Shown here: piece after piece, positions 1 to 9,353 of the stretch
How positions within the stretch are numbered: the stretch's first letter is position 1
Layout of the letters: each line of letters starts with the position of its first letter
Source of the DNA: JASHVB01 sp963762885
GTDB taxonomy: Bacteria > Pseudomonadota > Alphaproteobacteria > Acetobacterales > Acetobacteraceae
Assembly (NCBI GenBank): GCA_963762885.1
Contig: CAVXNH010000029.1
Span: 29,512-93,511, forward strand
Reading direction: 5' to 3'
DNA length: 64,000 nt
Notes under the pieces: generated by a model
Databases searched by the model: none
What the model saw: only the letters and a program-made list of their open reading frames with translations
Told to the model about the DNA's origin: nothing
Position numbers and translations under genes: made by a program

Positions 1-622
1 GCTCGTGCAATCCGGACACCTGCTGCCGCGCCCGCTTCGTCAGGTCCGTATCGATCCAGCCCGGCAGCACCGCGTTCACCTGGATGTTGTCCTTCGCCCA
101 GGCGGTCGCCATCGAGCGCGTCATCTGCACGATGCCGCCTTTGCTCGACCCGTACGGTGTCGCGTAGGGCGCGCCGAACAGCGACATCATCGAGCCGATG
201 TTGATCATTTTGCCACCGCCGGCTCGCTTCATTGCGTGGTATGCCGCCTGCGACAGCAGGAACGCGCTGGTCAGATTGGTGTCCAGCACGGTGTGCCACT
301 CTTCTTCCGAATAGTCCTCCGGCATCTTGCGGATCGCCGTGCCGGCGTTGTTCACCAGGATATCGAGCCGGCCGAATTTTTCCTCTGTTTCCGCGACGAG
401 TTTCACGCACTCCGCCTTCTTCGTAACGTCGGCGGCGATGAACGCGGTCTTCACGCCGAAGGGCCGCAGCGATTCAAGTGCGGCTTGTGCCTTCTCCGCA
501 TTACGGCCGGAGATCACGATTGATGCGCCGCATGATGCCATACCCTGCGCCATGCCAAGCCCGATGCCGCCATTGCCGCCGGTGACCAGCGCCACCTTGC
601 CGGTAAGGTCGAATAGTTTCAT
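1..622 (-). CDS. SDR family oxidoreductase, C-terminus cut by window edge
   Basis: A classical short-chain dehydrogenase/reductase that uses NAD(P)H to oxidise or reduce an alcohol/carbonyl substrate. The N-terminus has the Rossmann signature TGGNGGIG right after KVALV. NNAG follows near residue 90, the catalytic Ser lies in NIGSMMS, and the Tyr-Lys pair is in YGSSKGG. About 207 residues are present of the usual 250 or so; the rest lies beyond position 1. The ATG at 622 is preceded by an AGGAG about 11 bases upstream. The overall look resembles gluconate 5-dehydrogenase or 2-deoxygluconate 3-dehydrogenase types, but the substrate cannot be assigned from sequence. Confidence 0.9.
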   Translation of the reverse strand, partial: MKLFDLTGKVALVTGGNGGIGLGMAQGMASCGASIVISGRNAEKAQAALESLRPFGVKTAFIAADVTKKAECVKLVAETEEKFGRLDILVNNAGTAIRKMPEDYSEEEWHTVLDTNLTSAFLLSQAAYHAMKRAGGGKMINIGSMMSLFGAPYATPYGSSKGGIVQMTRSMATAWAKDNIQVNAVLPGWIDTDLTKRARQQVSGLHE

Positions 623-665
623 CAAGGTGTGCGCTCCTGATTATGCATTTGGTTGTAGCAGAAAG

Positions 666-694
666 ACTCCCCCTCCCCTTGAGGGAGGGGGAGT
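666..694 (-). terminator. hairpin downstream of the EF-G-like gene
   Basis: Perfect 12-bp arms (ACTCCCCCTCCC and its complement) surround a 5-base loop just past the stop of the EF-G-like gene. On the minus strand the hairpin is followed by a short pyrimidine stretch rather than a clean T run, so it may be a weak terminator or simply a member of the CTCCC/GGGAG repeat type seen elsewhere in the window. Confidence 0.45.
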
Positions 695-719
695 GTTACT
701 TCTGCCGGTCGCTCCGCCG

Positions 720-2693
720 TTACGCCGCGCCGCGGCGCAGCTCGCCGCCGCGCGTTTCCGCCAGATGATCGAACTCTTTGCGATACGTGCCCAGCCCCAG
801 CGTCTGCGACCGCAACTCAATGATCAGATCGTGCAGCTCGGCCTCCGGCACCAGCGCCTCCACATCGTCCCAGCCGGGCCAGCCTTCGCGTTCCGCGAAC
901 CCCAGGATCTGCCCGCGCCGCCCGGTGATCAGCCGCTGCGCACGTGCGGTGTAATCGTTTGGCACGCTGATGCTGACGCGATAGATCGGCTCCAACAGTA
1001 CAGGATCGGCTTTTGCCAGCCCCTCCTTCATCGCCAGGCTGGTGGCCGTCTTGAACGCCATGTCGGAGCTGTCCACGCTGTGGAACTGGCCATCCACCAG
1101 CGTTACCGAGATATCAACCACAGGATAGCCGAACGGCCCCTTCTTCGCCGCTTCTTCCGCCGCCTCCCCCACCGCCGGAATGAAGTTGCGCGGCACCGCG
1201 CCGCCCACCACCTTGTCGATGAATTCGAACCCGGACCCGCGTTCGCGCGGGGTGATATCGATCTTCACATCGGCGAATTGACCGTGTCCGCCGCTCTGCT
1301 TCTTCAACCGGCCATGCTCGTGCACCGCCTTGCGAATCGTCTCCTTGAAAGCGACCTGCGGCTTATGAGTCGTCACTTTCAGGGCATAATTGTTCGACAG
1401 CTTGGCAACCGTCGCATTCAGATGCATCTCGCCCTGGCCGTGCAGCACGGTTTCGCTGGTGTCCTGCGCCTGTGTCATCGACAGGGTCGGGTCTTCCTCG
1501 CGCAGCTTCGTCAAGGCGCCGTTCAGCTTCACGTCGTCCTTGTGGTCGGAGGTGACGATCGCCAGCGAGTAGACCGGCGGCGGCGGATCGGGGAACGGCA
1601 ATTGCTCCGGCGTCGCGCCGGGCGACACCGTGGCGCCGGTCGCCACGCTTTCCAGCCGGCTGAACGCGACGATATCGCCTGCCACCGCCTCGGCGCTTTT
1701 CGTCAGCTCGCCGCCCTGGAAACGATAGATGCCGCCGAGCCGCGAACTGCCCAACGTCGCGCCATCCTTGATCGTCCCGCGCCAGACGCGCGCGTACGAC
1801 AGCTTGCCGGTATGGCCGGCATGCACCGTCTTGAAGATCTGCGCCAAGGGCGGACCGTCGGCGGTAACGTGCTTGCGCTCGTCGGTTTCGGCAACGAACG
1901 GCGAGTCATGCCGCAGCGCCTTCCACAAGCGGCGCACGCCGTTGGCATTTTCGGCCGAGCCCAGCAGCACCTCGATCACAGCGCCGGCCGCCAGGTCCTT
2001 GCGCAGGTCGCGATAGATTTCGTCGGGGCTGGGCTTGATGTCTTCCAACACCTTTTCCATCAGCTCGTCGTCGTGGTCGGCCAGCGTCTCGAGCAGTTTC
2101 CCCAGCGCCTCCTGCTCTTCGTCCTGCATCTCGGAGGGAATCTGCATCAACTCGGAAGGCTGGCCCTTGCGGTAGCGATACGCCCGCTCGCTGACCACAT
2201 CGACGTAGCCGTTGACCACCTGGCCATCGATGATCGGCACCTGGCGCAACACCAGCGGCGACTTCGCATAGGCTTGCAACGCCGCCAGCGTGTCGCGCAC
2301 GCTGCCTTCCAGGGTGTCGATCTTGTTGATGAACAGCACATGCGGCACGCCGAGATCCGCCAGCAATTTCAGCGCCGGTGCGACCGTCAGCGCGCGTGCC
2401 GGCACCGGCTCGCAGACCACGACGGCGACGTCCACCATGGCCAGCGCGGCGCACATTTCATGGGCGAACTCGATCGAGCCGGGGCAATCCAGCACCGCCC
2501 ACGGATCGCCGAGATAGCTGCCGTGGCCGATGCGGATCTCGGTGGTCATCGGGCGGTTGCGTGGATCGGCCGGCCGCTTCACCGGTGCTCCCGCCGCATC
2601 CATCATGGCCTCGAACAGCGTCGATTTGCCGCTGCTGTAGGGGCCCACCAGCGCCACCGAGCGGGGACTTCTGCCGTTCTGGTTTCCTGACAT
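720..2693 (-). CDS. elongation factor G-like translational GTPase (EF-G paralogue)
   Basis: A 657-residue protein with the domain order of EF-G: G domain, beta-barrel domain II, domains III to V (the domain IV run GGHGQFADVKI is clear). It is somewhat shorter than housekeeping EF-G (about 690). The G motifs are divergent: G1 is GPYSSGKST (residues 17-25) instead of GHVDAGKTT. G3 is DCPGS (69-73), so the catalytic His of DTPGH is replaced by Ser. G4 NKID (123-126) is intact. It is therefore probably an accessory paralogue, not the main translocase. The usual rpsL-rpsG-fusA-tuf neighbours are absent. Its exact role is unknown. Confidence 0.9.
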   Translation of the reverse strand: MSGNQNGRSPRSVALVGPYSSGKSTLFEAMMDAAGAPVKRPADPRNRPMTTEIRIGHGSYLGDPWAVLDCPGSIEFAHEMCAALAMVDVAVVVCEPVPARALTVAPALKLLADLGVPHVLFINKIDTLEGSVRDTLAALQAYAKSPLVLRQVPIIDGQVVNGYVDVVSERAYRYRKGQPSELMQIPSEMQDEEQEALGKLLETLADHDDELMEKVLEDIKPSPDEIYRDLRKDLAAGAVIEVLLGSAENANGVRRLWKALRHDSPFVAETDERKHVTADGPPLAQIFKTVHAGHTGKLSYARVWRGTIKDGATLGSSRLGGIYRFQGGELTKSAEAVAGDIVAFSRLESVATGATVSPGATPEQLPFPDPPPPVYSLAIVTSDHKDDVKLNGALTKLREEDPTLSMTQAQDTSETVLHGQGEMHLNATVAKLSNNYALKVTTHKPQVAFKETIRKAVHEHGRLKKQSGGHGQFADVKIDITPRERGSGFEFIDKVVGGAVPRNFIPAVGEAAEEAAKKGPFGYPVVDISVTLVDGQFHSVDSSDMAFKTATSLAMKEGLAKADPVLLEPIYRVSISVPNDYTARAQRLITGRRGQILGFAEREGWPGWDDVEALVPEAELHDLIIELRSQTLGLGTYRKEFDHLAETRGGELRRGAA

Positions 2694-2883
2694 GGCCGCG
2701 CCTCCTTAGGTTTCTTGCATGGGGCGCCGGCCACGGTGTGGTTCCACACGAGGGCCCGGACGACCCTGACCGCGATCCTAGCGAAGTTTTTGTGACATGC
2801 GAGTCCGCCAGCCTCGCCCGTTGCGCGGTAGAGACCGGCGCGAAACGCCGGGCGAAGATGATCGGGTCGGTACGAACACCCTT

Positions 2884-3405
2884 TCAGTCCACCGCCTCAC
2901 CGGGGTCCGGCCCCTCGATGCTCTGCACATGAGCGTTGAGGCGCATCAGGCCCTTGCTCAGGGCACCCCACTGCGCGCGCCCCAGACCCTCGGCCAGCGA
3001 CGCCTCCAGCCCGCGTGCCAGCACCACGACGCCCTGGTGCACGGTCGCCCCCTTGCGTGTCATCCGCAACAGGCGGCCGCGGCCATCGTTCGGGTCGAGC
3101 GATTGGCGGATCAGCGCGCGTGCGACCAACGCTGCCGTGGCGCGGCTGACCTTGACCTTGTCCATTGCCGTCCATTCGCCCACCGCCGTCGGCGACACGG
3201 TGCCGAAACGGGCAACCGTCGCCAGCACACGCCATTCCGGAATCGTCAGGCCATAGGTGTCGGAATAACGCCGGGCGAACAGGCGCGACACGCGATTGGC
3301 AGCTACCGACAACTGGTACGGCAAAAAATCTTCCAGCCGGAAATCGCTGACGGCTGCCTCTGCGGCCACGCCCGGCGCCGGCACGGCTCTGGATCGAGTT
3401 TTCAT
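2884..3405 (-). CDS. MarR family transcriptional regulator
   Basis: A 173-residue protein with a winged-helix core. LTIPEWRVLATVARFG is the helix before the DNA-reading helices, VKVSRATAALVARALI is the recognition helix, and DPNDGRGRLLRMTRKG forms the wing with the family's D.R motif. MarR proteins bind as dimers to palindromic operators and usually respond to small aromatic ligands. No obvious target is adjacent: the gene faces the EF-G-like gene on the same strand, about 190 bases upstream of that start. The long N-terminal tail is alanine- and proline-rich. Confidence 0.88.
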   Translation of the reverse strand: MKTRSRAVPAPGVAAEAAVSDFRLEDFLPYQLSVAANRVSRLFARRYSDTYGLTIPEWRVLATVARFGTVSPTAVGEWTAMDKVKVSRATAALVARALIRQSLDPNDGRGRLLRMTRKGATVHQGVVVLARGLEASLAEGLGRAQWGALSKGLMRLNAHVQSIEGPDPGEAVD

Positions 3406-3895
3406 TTAGGTTTCTTGCCTCCCCGGCGACGTCATAACGCGAATATCGCTGCCTGGGCACGTCGGTTCCAAACCCGGTCCATCCACAGGAGTGGCAGAGC
3501 GACGGCGCAGCGCTACACAAAGTCTCGTCAGTGTGCGGCCTGGTGGGTGCGCATCGCGCTGGCTTTGAATGGCCTGTCGCCGTCGCACCGGATCATCCAC
3601 CCGCTGAAGGCCGATGCGCGGCACTACAAATGTCCGCTGGAGGCCTATCCCATATTGCAACGCGCCGAAGCCACGGCACTTGCGCTGCCGGCGGACACCG
3701 CGCAGGAACGCCAGCCGGACGGATTCTGAGCCGCGCGCAGTTTCGGACCTCGCGGGTAGCACCTGTGATCATGGATGTTGTGACGTAGCTCACATGATTG
3801 TACCGTCAGCCAGTGTAAGCTGGCGGCCGATTGCAACGGAAAGTCGTTTCTTACACGACGCTTGGCATTCCGCTCCACCCTGATCCGAGGATAGA
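3406..3895. other. 490-base gap between divergent MarR and AraC genes
   Basis: This is the divergent control region of the two regulators. No convincing gene is seen. A plus-strand reading frame ends at 3729 with a non-repetitive peptide (its last part contains HRIIHPLKADARHYKCPLEA) that looks protein-like but has no start and no recognised family; it may be a remnant. The part from 3770 to 3895 is less GC-rich than its surroundings and is the likely promoter region of the AraC gene. Confidence 0.4.
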
Positions 3896-4945
3896 TTGCG
3901 ATGCCGGTACGCTTCCTCGACCGACCCGCCCAGCACGTCCGTGGCCACCTACACGCTGCGGGACGTGCCGGCATCGCGCCGCTTCGCGGTGATGCGCGAT
4001 ATGATGGGCGACGGACATAAGCCATTCATGCGTGCCTTGCTGACGGTCACGCGCGAGGATGGCGAGGCGCCATACGACGGCAGCTTCGAAGTACGCACGA
4101 CAGGCGAACTGGTGTGCGTCGAGAATTTCAGCGAGGCGGCAATCTACACTCGGACGCCGCACGGCGCTGCCACCACGCCGATCGACGTCTATGGCCTCCA
4201 GCTTCAGGTCGAGGGTGTTTCGCACTTTACGCAGGGAGGCCAAACCCGAACGCACGAGCCGGGCTCGTTGATGCTGATGGATTCCAATGTACCGTTTCGC
4301 ACCTTCAAGGCCGGGCGGTCGCGACACCGCGCGTTTCGCATCCCCCGCCGGCAGCTCGATGCCATGATCGCTCCCGGCTGGCAGAGCCAAGGCATTGTCT
4401 ATAACCAACCTGGGCTAGGCCGCCTGCTGACGCAGTATACACGCACGCTTATGGAAGAGATGGACCGGCTCAGTGCGGCCGAGGCTGGCCTTGCGTTAGA
4501 CAATTTGTGCCGTCTGCTGGCGCTGCATGCCGGTGCGCAGACCAGGCACATCGGTCCGGCGGATCGCGCGCTGAACGCCGCCAGGTTGGTTCAGGTCCGG
4601 CGCCATATCGACCAGCACCTGGACGATCCCGCGTTGACCCCGGCATCGGTCGCTGCGGCGCACCGCATGTCCCTGCGCAGCCTGCACCTGCTGTTCGAGC
4701 CGACCGGCGTGAGCTTCGCCAGGCATGTGCTGCATCGAAGGTTGCAGGAGTGCCATGCGACCTTGACGAGCTCGGCGAACGCCCGTCGTTCCGTCACAGA
4801 CATTGCCTTCGGCTGGGGATTTAACAACCTGGCAACGTTCTACAGTGCGTTCCAACGCCAGTTCGGCATGGCGCCAGGTGAACTGCGCCGCGCGGCGGGG
4901 ATTGCCAAGGAAGCGCCACCCGATGGCGGGGCCGCACACAGTTAG
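3896..4945 (+). CDS. AraC family transcriptional regulator
   Basis: About 349 residues. The N-terminal two thirds resemble the AraC-binding-like ligand domain, and the C-terminal 100 residues carry the double helix-turn-helix. Helix 1 region is LTPASVAAAHRMSLRSLHLLF, and the second, more conserved unit is VTDIAFGWGFNNLATFYSAF followed by FGMAPGELRR. The listed start is TTG; a GTG at 3941 is an alternative and would remove 15 poorly conserved residues. It is divergent from a MarR gene and no target operon is evident downstream, where a repeat-rich gap precedes fumarylacetoacetase. Confidence 0.85.
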   Translation: MRCRYASSTDPPSTSVATYTLRDVPASRRFAVMRDMMGDGHKPFMRALLTVTREDGEAPYDGSFEVRTTGELVCVENFSEAAIYTRTPHGAATTPIDVYGLQLQVEGVSHFTQGGQTRTHEPGSLMLMDSNVPFRTFKAGRSRHRAFRIPRRQLDAMIAPGWQSQGIVYNQPGLGRLLTQYTRTLMEEMDRLSAAEAGLALDNLCRLLALHAGAQTRHIGPADRALNAARLVQVRRHIDQHLDDPALTPASVAAAHRMSLRSLHLLFEPTGVSFARHVLHRRLQECHATLTSSANARRSVTDIAFGWGFNNLATFYSAFQRQFGMAPGELRRAAGIAKEAPPDGGAAHS

Positions 4946-4993
4946 GATTCGCCGGGAAATAAGCGCTTCAATCAGTCGCGCTGCAATGTTCCG

Positions 4994-5040
4994 TGTCATG
5001 CCCGGCCCTCGGGCGCTCGACCCGAGGGCCGGGCATGACA
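4994..5040. repeat. palindromic repeat, CATGGCCGG family
   Basis: Perfect 20-bp arms, the left starting TGTCATGCCCGGCC at 4994 and the right ending at 5040, separated by a 7-base loop. The same core (GTCATGsCCGG...CCGGsCATGAC) recurs in at least seven other gaps of this window, so it is a dispersed family rather than a gene-specific terminator. Confidence 0.8.
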
Positions 5041-5454
5041 ACGGGGGTCGTAATCCGTCTGCGATTTGATTCGGTTTTCAGGTTCGTCGTCTGCCAGGCA
5101 ACCGTCATGAATGAGTGCATGGGCCTGGTGCACGGCGCCTACGACGCCAAGGCGGGCGGGTTCGGTCCGCGCGGCCTGTCGCTGCATTCCTGCATGAGCG
5201 CACACGGGCCCGACGCCGGGACCACGGAACCCGCGATGGCATTTTCGGGCATAGGGGTATCGCTGCTCCCCCAACTGTCATTGCGAGTTGGCCACCGTCC
5301 GGCGGCGGCCGACCCGTCCTGAATGAGACTGCGATGGTGCCCGCCCCCCACGTCATGCCGACGTAGGTCGGCATCCACGACTATTCTCGCGGGACGCAGC
5401 ATAGTCGTGGATGGCGGGCCTTCGCCCGCCATGACGTGGGAGCCGGGCAACACG

Positions 5455-5582
5455 GGTTGTTTCTTGCTAGGCCCGGACGGCCGAAGCAATCTCCTGCCTG
5501 ACGAGCCGCCGGCAATTCGTCACGCAGGAGATCGCTTCCCCGGGTGAAGCCCAGGGACCGCTTCGCTTCTCGCAATGACAAT
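5455..5582. repeat. palindromic repeat, CATTGCGA family
   Basis: Inverted arms GAAGCAATCTCCTGC and GCAGGAGATCGCTTC flank a GC-rich centre, and the right end reads TCTCGCAATGACA. Related elements lie at 20639-20730 and 24811-24907. Confidence 0.65.
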
Positions 5583-5610
5583 GGGGAGCGCATGTGCATT
5601 GGAGGAAAAA

Positions 5611-6915
5611 ATGATCGACGCCACGCACGACCCGGCACGCAAGAGCTGGGTGGAATCTGCCAACGGCCACGCTGAGTTCCCCATCCAGAACCTGCCGCTC
5701 GGTGTGTTCAGTCCGCCGGGCGGTGGCGCGCGCGGCGGCGTGGCGATCGGCGGTGCCATCTTCGACATCGCGGCAGCATTGCAGGCCGGACTGTTCACCG
5801 GTCCCGCGCGCGAAGCCGCGGAAGCCGCCGCGGGTGCGACGCTCAATCCATTGCTCGCTCTTGGCGCCGGCGCACGGCGCGCATTGAGGCAACGGGTGTC
5901 GGACTTGCTGGACGCCAGCGGCGCAGAGCATGCGCGCATCGCGCCTTTGGCGCCGCGCCTGCTGCACGGCGCGGTGGAGTGTACAATGCACCTGCCGGTG
6001 GCGATCGGCGCCTATACTGACTTCTTCGCCGGCATTCACCACGCGACCGCCGGCGGCCGCATCAACCGGCCGGAAAATCCGCTGCTGCCGAACTATAAAT
6101 ACGTGCCGGTCGCGTATCATAGCCGCGCGTCGTCGGTGCGGACCTCGGGCGCCGCAGTGCCGCGGCCGAGCGGCCAGCGCAGGCTGCCCGATGAGGCAGC
6201 GCCGACCTACGGCCCGTGCCGCAATCTCGACTACGAACTCGAATTGGGCGTCTGGATCGGGCCCGGCAACGAACTCGGTACGCCAATTCCGATCGGCGAG
6301 GCATCACAGCACATCGCCGGCTTTTGCCTGCTGAACGACTGGTCGGCGCGCGACATCCAGACCTGGGAGTCGCAGCCTCTCGGCCCGTTCCTGGCAAAGA
6401 GTTTCCGCACCAGCATTTCGCCCTGGATCGTCACCGTGGAAGCGCTGGCGCCGTTCCGCGTCCCGCAGCCGCCACGTCCCGCCGGCGATCCCGCGCCACT
6501 GCCGCATCTGTTCGACACGAACGACCAGGCGCACGGAGCGCTCGATATCGCGTTCGAGGTATCGCTGCTGACGACCGCGATGCGCGAGGCCGGCGCGGCG
6601 CCGTTCCGGCTGTCGCAGGCCGGCGGCGACGTGCTGTACTGGACCGTGGCGCAGATGGTCGCGCACCACGCCTCGAACGGCTGCAACCTCCAGCCTGGCG
6701 ATCTGTTCGGCAGCGGCACGTTGTCGGGGATCGAGCCCGGCGGTGCCGGCTGCCTGCTGGAGATGACAACCGGAGGCCGCACCCAGTTCACGCTGCCAAA
6801 CGGCGAGACGCGACGTTATCTGGAGGACGGTGACGAGGTGATCTTCCAGGCGCATTGCCGCCGCACCGGCCGCGTCACGATCGGCTTCGGCGAGTGCCGC
6901 GGGCGGGTCGGGTGA
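5611..6915 (+). CDS. fahA: fumarylacetoacetase
   Basis: Cleaves fumarylacetoacetate to fumarate and acetoacetate, the last step of tyrosine/homogentisate breakdown. The product is about 434 residues, normal for the family. It has an N-terminal SH3-like domain (NLPLGVFSPP) and then the FAH catalytic domain. Visible motifs are YTDFFAGIHHAT near residue 130, NYKYVPVAYHSR, the metal-binding DYELELGVWIG and the late LLNDWSARDIQTWE. The start at 5611 is chosen because GGAGG sits 5 bases before it; an upstream in-frame ATG has no such site. No homogentisate dioxygenase gene is adjacent. Confidence 0.95.
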   Translation: MIDATHDPARKSWVESANGHAEFPIQNLPLGVFSPPGGGARGGVAIGGAIFDIAAALQAGLFTGPAREAAEAAAGATLNPLLALGAGARRALRQRVSDLLDASGAEHARIAPLAPRLLHGAVECTMHLPVAIGAYTDFFAGIHHATAGGRINRPENPLLPNYKYVPVAYHSRASSVRTSGAAVPRPSGQRRLPDEAAPTYGPCRNLDYELELGVWIGPGNELGTPIPIGEASQHIAGFCLLNDWSARDIQTWESQPLGPFLAKSFRTSISPWIVTVEALAPFRVPQPPRPAGDPAPLPHLFDTNDQAHGALDIAFEVSLLTTAMREAGAAPFRLSQAGGDVLYWTVAQMVAHHASNGCNLQPGDLFGSGTLSGIEPGGAGCLLEMTTGGRTQFTLPNGETRRYLEDGDEVIFQAHCRRTGRVTIGFGECRGRVG

Positions 6916-6952
6916 GAGGTAACCACTCCCGCTCCCGCGAGAGAGCTGTTTT

Positions 6953-7837
6953 TCACGCGGTCTCGTACCGCACCGCCACCCCCAGGTTCGGCGACACCGC
7001 CTCGCCCAGCCCCAGCATGCCGGAGCCGTCCAGCACGTGGCTGTCGCGCAGCACGTAGCTGTCGCCGCCGCCGTCCGGCACGATATAAGTGCCATTGGCA
7101 CTGACATCCGTCAGCACGAAACGCCCATTCCGAGCTTCGATGCGCGCGTGTAGTCGCGACACCATCGGATGTTGCACCACGAGGTCGGTTCGGTCGGACC
7201 GGCCCATGGTCAACGGCGGATTGCCCTCGCCGAGTTCCATCCGTGTGCCGCCAAGCGTGAGCACCAGTCGGCCGCCGGAGCGATGCTTCGGCGTCCAGGG
7301 CAACCGCATGTCCGTGGCATCCTCGGGCTGCCAGAGCACCTCGAAGATCGCGACATCTTCCCGCTTGCCTCGCACCTGCGTGAGGTCGATCTGCCGGCAC
7401 GACCTGCGCCGCGCGCCTTCCAGTTGTTCGACCGTAGGACCGGTGGTGAGGATTTCGCCAGACTTCGCATGGTGTGCAATACGCGCGGCCACGTTGACCG
7501 CGTCGCCGAACACGTCGGCATTCTCCAGCAGCAGCGACCCAAAATGAAATCCCACGCGAATGGAGAGCGGACTTCCGTCCACCACCATCTGGCCGGTGAT
7601 CCCTTCCTGCATCTCGCAGGCGGCTTCAGCGGCCTCGGTGGCGCCGGGAAAGATCGTCATCACCTCGTCGCCGATCGTCTTCACCAGCGTGCCGCCGTGC
7701 CGCTGCATCGCTTCCGTCATGACCGAGATGCAGCGAGAGACGATGGTGCGGGCCCGGACATCGCCCAGCAGGTCGTAAAGCCGCACCGATCCGGAGATAT
7801 CGGCAAACAGGACGGCCAGTTGCGCTTGTCGCGGCAC
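6953..7837 (-). CDS. class III nucleotidyl cyclase with C-terminal FHA domain (copy 1)
   Basis: A 294-residue soluble protein. The N-terminal class III adenylate/guanylate cyclase domain has the metal-binding FADISGSVRLYD (near residue 12), KTIGDEVMTIF and VNVAARI with the catalytic Asn/Arg pair. The C-terminal FHA domain reads MGRSDRTDLVV, SRLHARIEARNG and SANGTYI, the expected phosphothreonine-binding layout. Both metal aspartates are present, so activity is plausible; ATP or GTP preference is not resolved. It is a paralogue of the next minus-strand gene (8451-9353). Confidence 0.9.
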   Translation of the reverse strand: MPRQAQLAVLFADISGSVRLYDLLGDVRARTIVSRCISVMTEAMQRHGGTLVKTIGDEVMTIFPGATEAAEAACEMQEGITGQMVVDGSPLSIRVGFHFGSLLLENADVFGDAVNVAARIAHHAKSGEILTTGPTVEQLEGARRRSCRQIDLTQVRGKREDVAIFEVLWQPEDATDMRLPWTPKHRSGGRLVLTLGGTRMELGEGNPPLTMGRSDRTDLVVQHPMVSRLHARIEARNGRFVLTDVSANGTYIVPDGGGDSYVLRDSHVLDGSGMLGLGEAVSPNLGVAVRYETA

Positions 7838-8450
7838 GGGCGCCTCGCTTCTGTCGATGACAATGGAAGATGATAACGCATCGTCAGCAATCCGTGAACC
7901 CTGTAAAAATCATGTCGACCAGAGATATCGCATTTTTACCTGTTGGATCGCCGTCGGGATACTGGCTGTCGTCGATCGTCGCAGTTTGGGCGCCAACGAA
8001 AGAAAAAGCAGGACCGAGCATACAGACAAAGTATTGAGCGAAATGAATACATAGCAACAACGTACTGTTATGTGTGCGGAGTATTGCCGAACAAAATGGA
8101 ATTGGCATCATCATTATACTGGAATATCCTGCAACACATATGAAGAATACAAGATTCTGAAAGACGTTTACTGGATAACACCAAAGTTGTCATGTCTATT
8201 ACAAGATTGCGCCCCAGTTACAGGTTCCGCTCAGCATCGACAAATTTCCCTGCTACATACGTGAAATCGCGAATCTCGATTTTTGACCTGCCTCGTTGCG
8301 CGGGGATCGTATCGGTTTGGCGGTCATTCCGGCGTTCAGTATAAATTATGTTATTCCGGGCTGGCTTTCTTGCTGGTGTTCCCGGGATGATACGGGCGGC
8401 CGCCGCCGGCTTCTGCGTCCGCATTCGCCACGCAACCGACGGCGGCCGGA
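7838..8450. other. 613-base gap with an AT-richer island
   Basis: The first 65 bases contain the leader AGCAATCCGTGAACCCTG (7886-7903), nearly identical to one upstream of the second cyclase gene (9385-9402), so the upstream sequence was duplicated with the gene. From about 7905 to 8345 the base composition drops clearly below the surroundings. No gene is convincing: the open frames are short and lack ribosome-binding sites. Confidence 0.5.
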
Positions 8451-9353
8451 TCAACCGGGCTCGTAGCGCACCGTCACCGGCGACTCCGGCGACACCGTTT
8501 CCCCCAGGCCCAACCGGCCGGCACCGGCCAGCACGGTGCTGTCGCGATGCACGTAGCTGCTGCCGTCGTCATCGGCCTCGACATAGGTTCCGTTGGCGCT
8601 GAGATCGGTCAGCACGAACCGCCCGTTGCGAAATTCGATCCGGGCATGCAGCCGCGACACCGTCGGTTGGTGCACCACAAGGTCGTTTTGCTCCGCGCGG
8701 CCGATGGTCAGCGACGGGTGGCCCTCGCCAATCTCCAGCCGCGTGCCGCCGGCGGTCAGCACCAGACGCTCGCCGCCGCGGTGCTGCGTCGCCCACGGGG
8801 CACGCATGATGGTGGCATCCTCGGCCTGCCACAGCACCTCGTAGATCGCGATCTCCTCCCGCTTGCCCCGGACCTGCGCCAGGTCGATCTGGCGGCACAG
8901 CTTGCGCCGTGTCGCGTCCATTTGCTCCACCGTGGCGCCGGTGGTGAGGGTCTGGCCGGACTTGGCCTGGCTCGCCATCCGCGCCGCCAGGTTGACCGCG
9001 TCGCCGAACACGTCGGCCTCCTCCAGCAGGGTGGGACCGCAATGGAAACCCACCCGGATCGCCAGCGGGCGTCCCTCCACCACCATCTGGCCGGTGATCG
9101 CCTCCTGCATGACAGAGGCTGCCTCGGCCGCGGCGGTGGCATTGGGAAACGTCGTCATCACCTCGTCGCCGATCGTCTTGATCAGGGTGCCACCGTGGCG
9201 GTGCGTGGCTTCGGTCATGATGGCGATGCAGCGAGCAACGATGCTGCGCGCCCGCACGTCGCCCAGGGTGTCGTACAGCGCGGTCGAACCGGACACGTCG
9301 GCGAACAGGACCGCCAGTTGCGCTTCCCGCGGCACGGGCGCCCTCGCTTTCAT
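8451..9353 (-). CDS. class III nucleotidyl cyclase with C-terminal FHA domain (copy 2)
   Basis: A 300-residue paralogue of the gene at 6953-7837 with the same architecture. The cyclase domain has FADVSGSTALYD, KTIGDEVMTTF and VNLAARM; the FHA domain has IGRAEQNDLVV, SRLHARIEFRNG and SANGTYV. FHA domains bind phosphothreonine peptides, so the protein may be steered by a Ser/Thr kinase, but none is encoded nearby. Its start is 88 bases from the divergent polyphosphate:AMP phosphotransferase. The tandem pair most likely arose by duplication of gene plus leader. Confidence 0.9.
   Translation of the reverse strand: MKARAPVPREAQLAVLFADVSGSTALYDTLGDVRARSIVARCIAIMTEATHRHGGTLIKTIGDEVMTTFPNATAAAEAASVMQEAITGQMVVEGRPLAIRVGFHCGPTLLEEADVFGDAVNLAARMASQAKSGQTLTTGATVEQMDATRRKLCRQIDLAQVRGKREEIAIYEVLWQAEDATIMRAPWATQHRGGERLVLTAGGTRLEIGEGHPSLTIGRAEQNDLVVHQPTVSRLHARIEFRNGRFVLTDLSANGTYVEADDDGSSYVHRDSTVLAGAGRLGLGETVSPESPVTVRYEPG

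Larger units (their letters stand above)
4946..5610. other. 665-base repeat-filled intergenic region
   Basis: No gene is supported here. The region holds a 20-bp-arm palindrome at 4994-5040, a second CATGCCG/TCGTGGATGG-type inverted repeat around 5350-5450, and a palindromic element of the CATTGCGA type from about 5455 to 5582. The last 10 bases carry the strong ribosome-binding site of the fumarylacetoacetase gene. Confidence 0.6.

Noticed and set aside
327..2690. Very long plus-strand open frame (787 codons)
   Set aside because: It is antisense to the EF-G-like gene and to the end of the SDR gene; its product is low-complexity His/Arg/Gln-rich, and the minus-strand genes have clear motifs.
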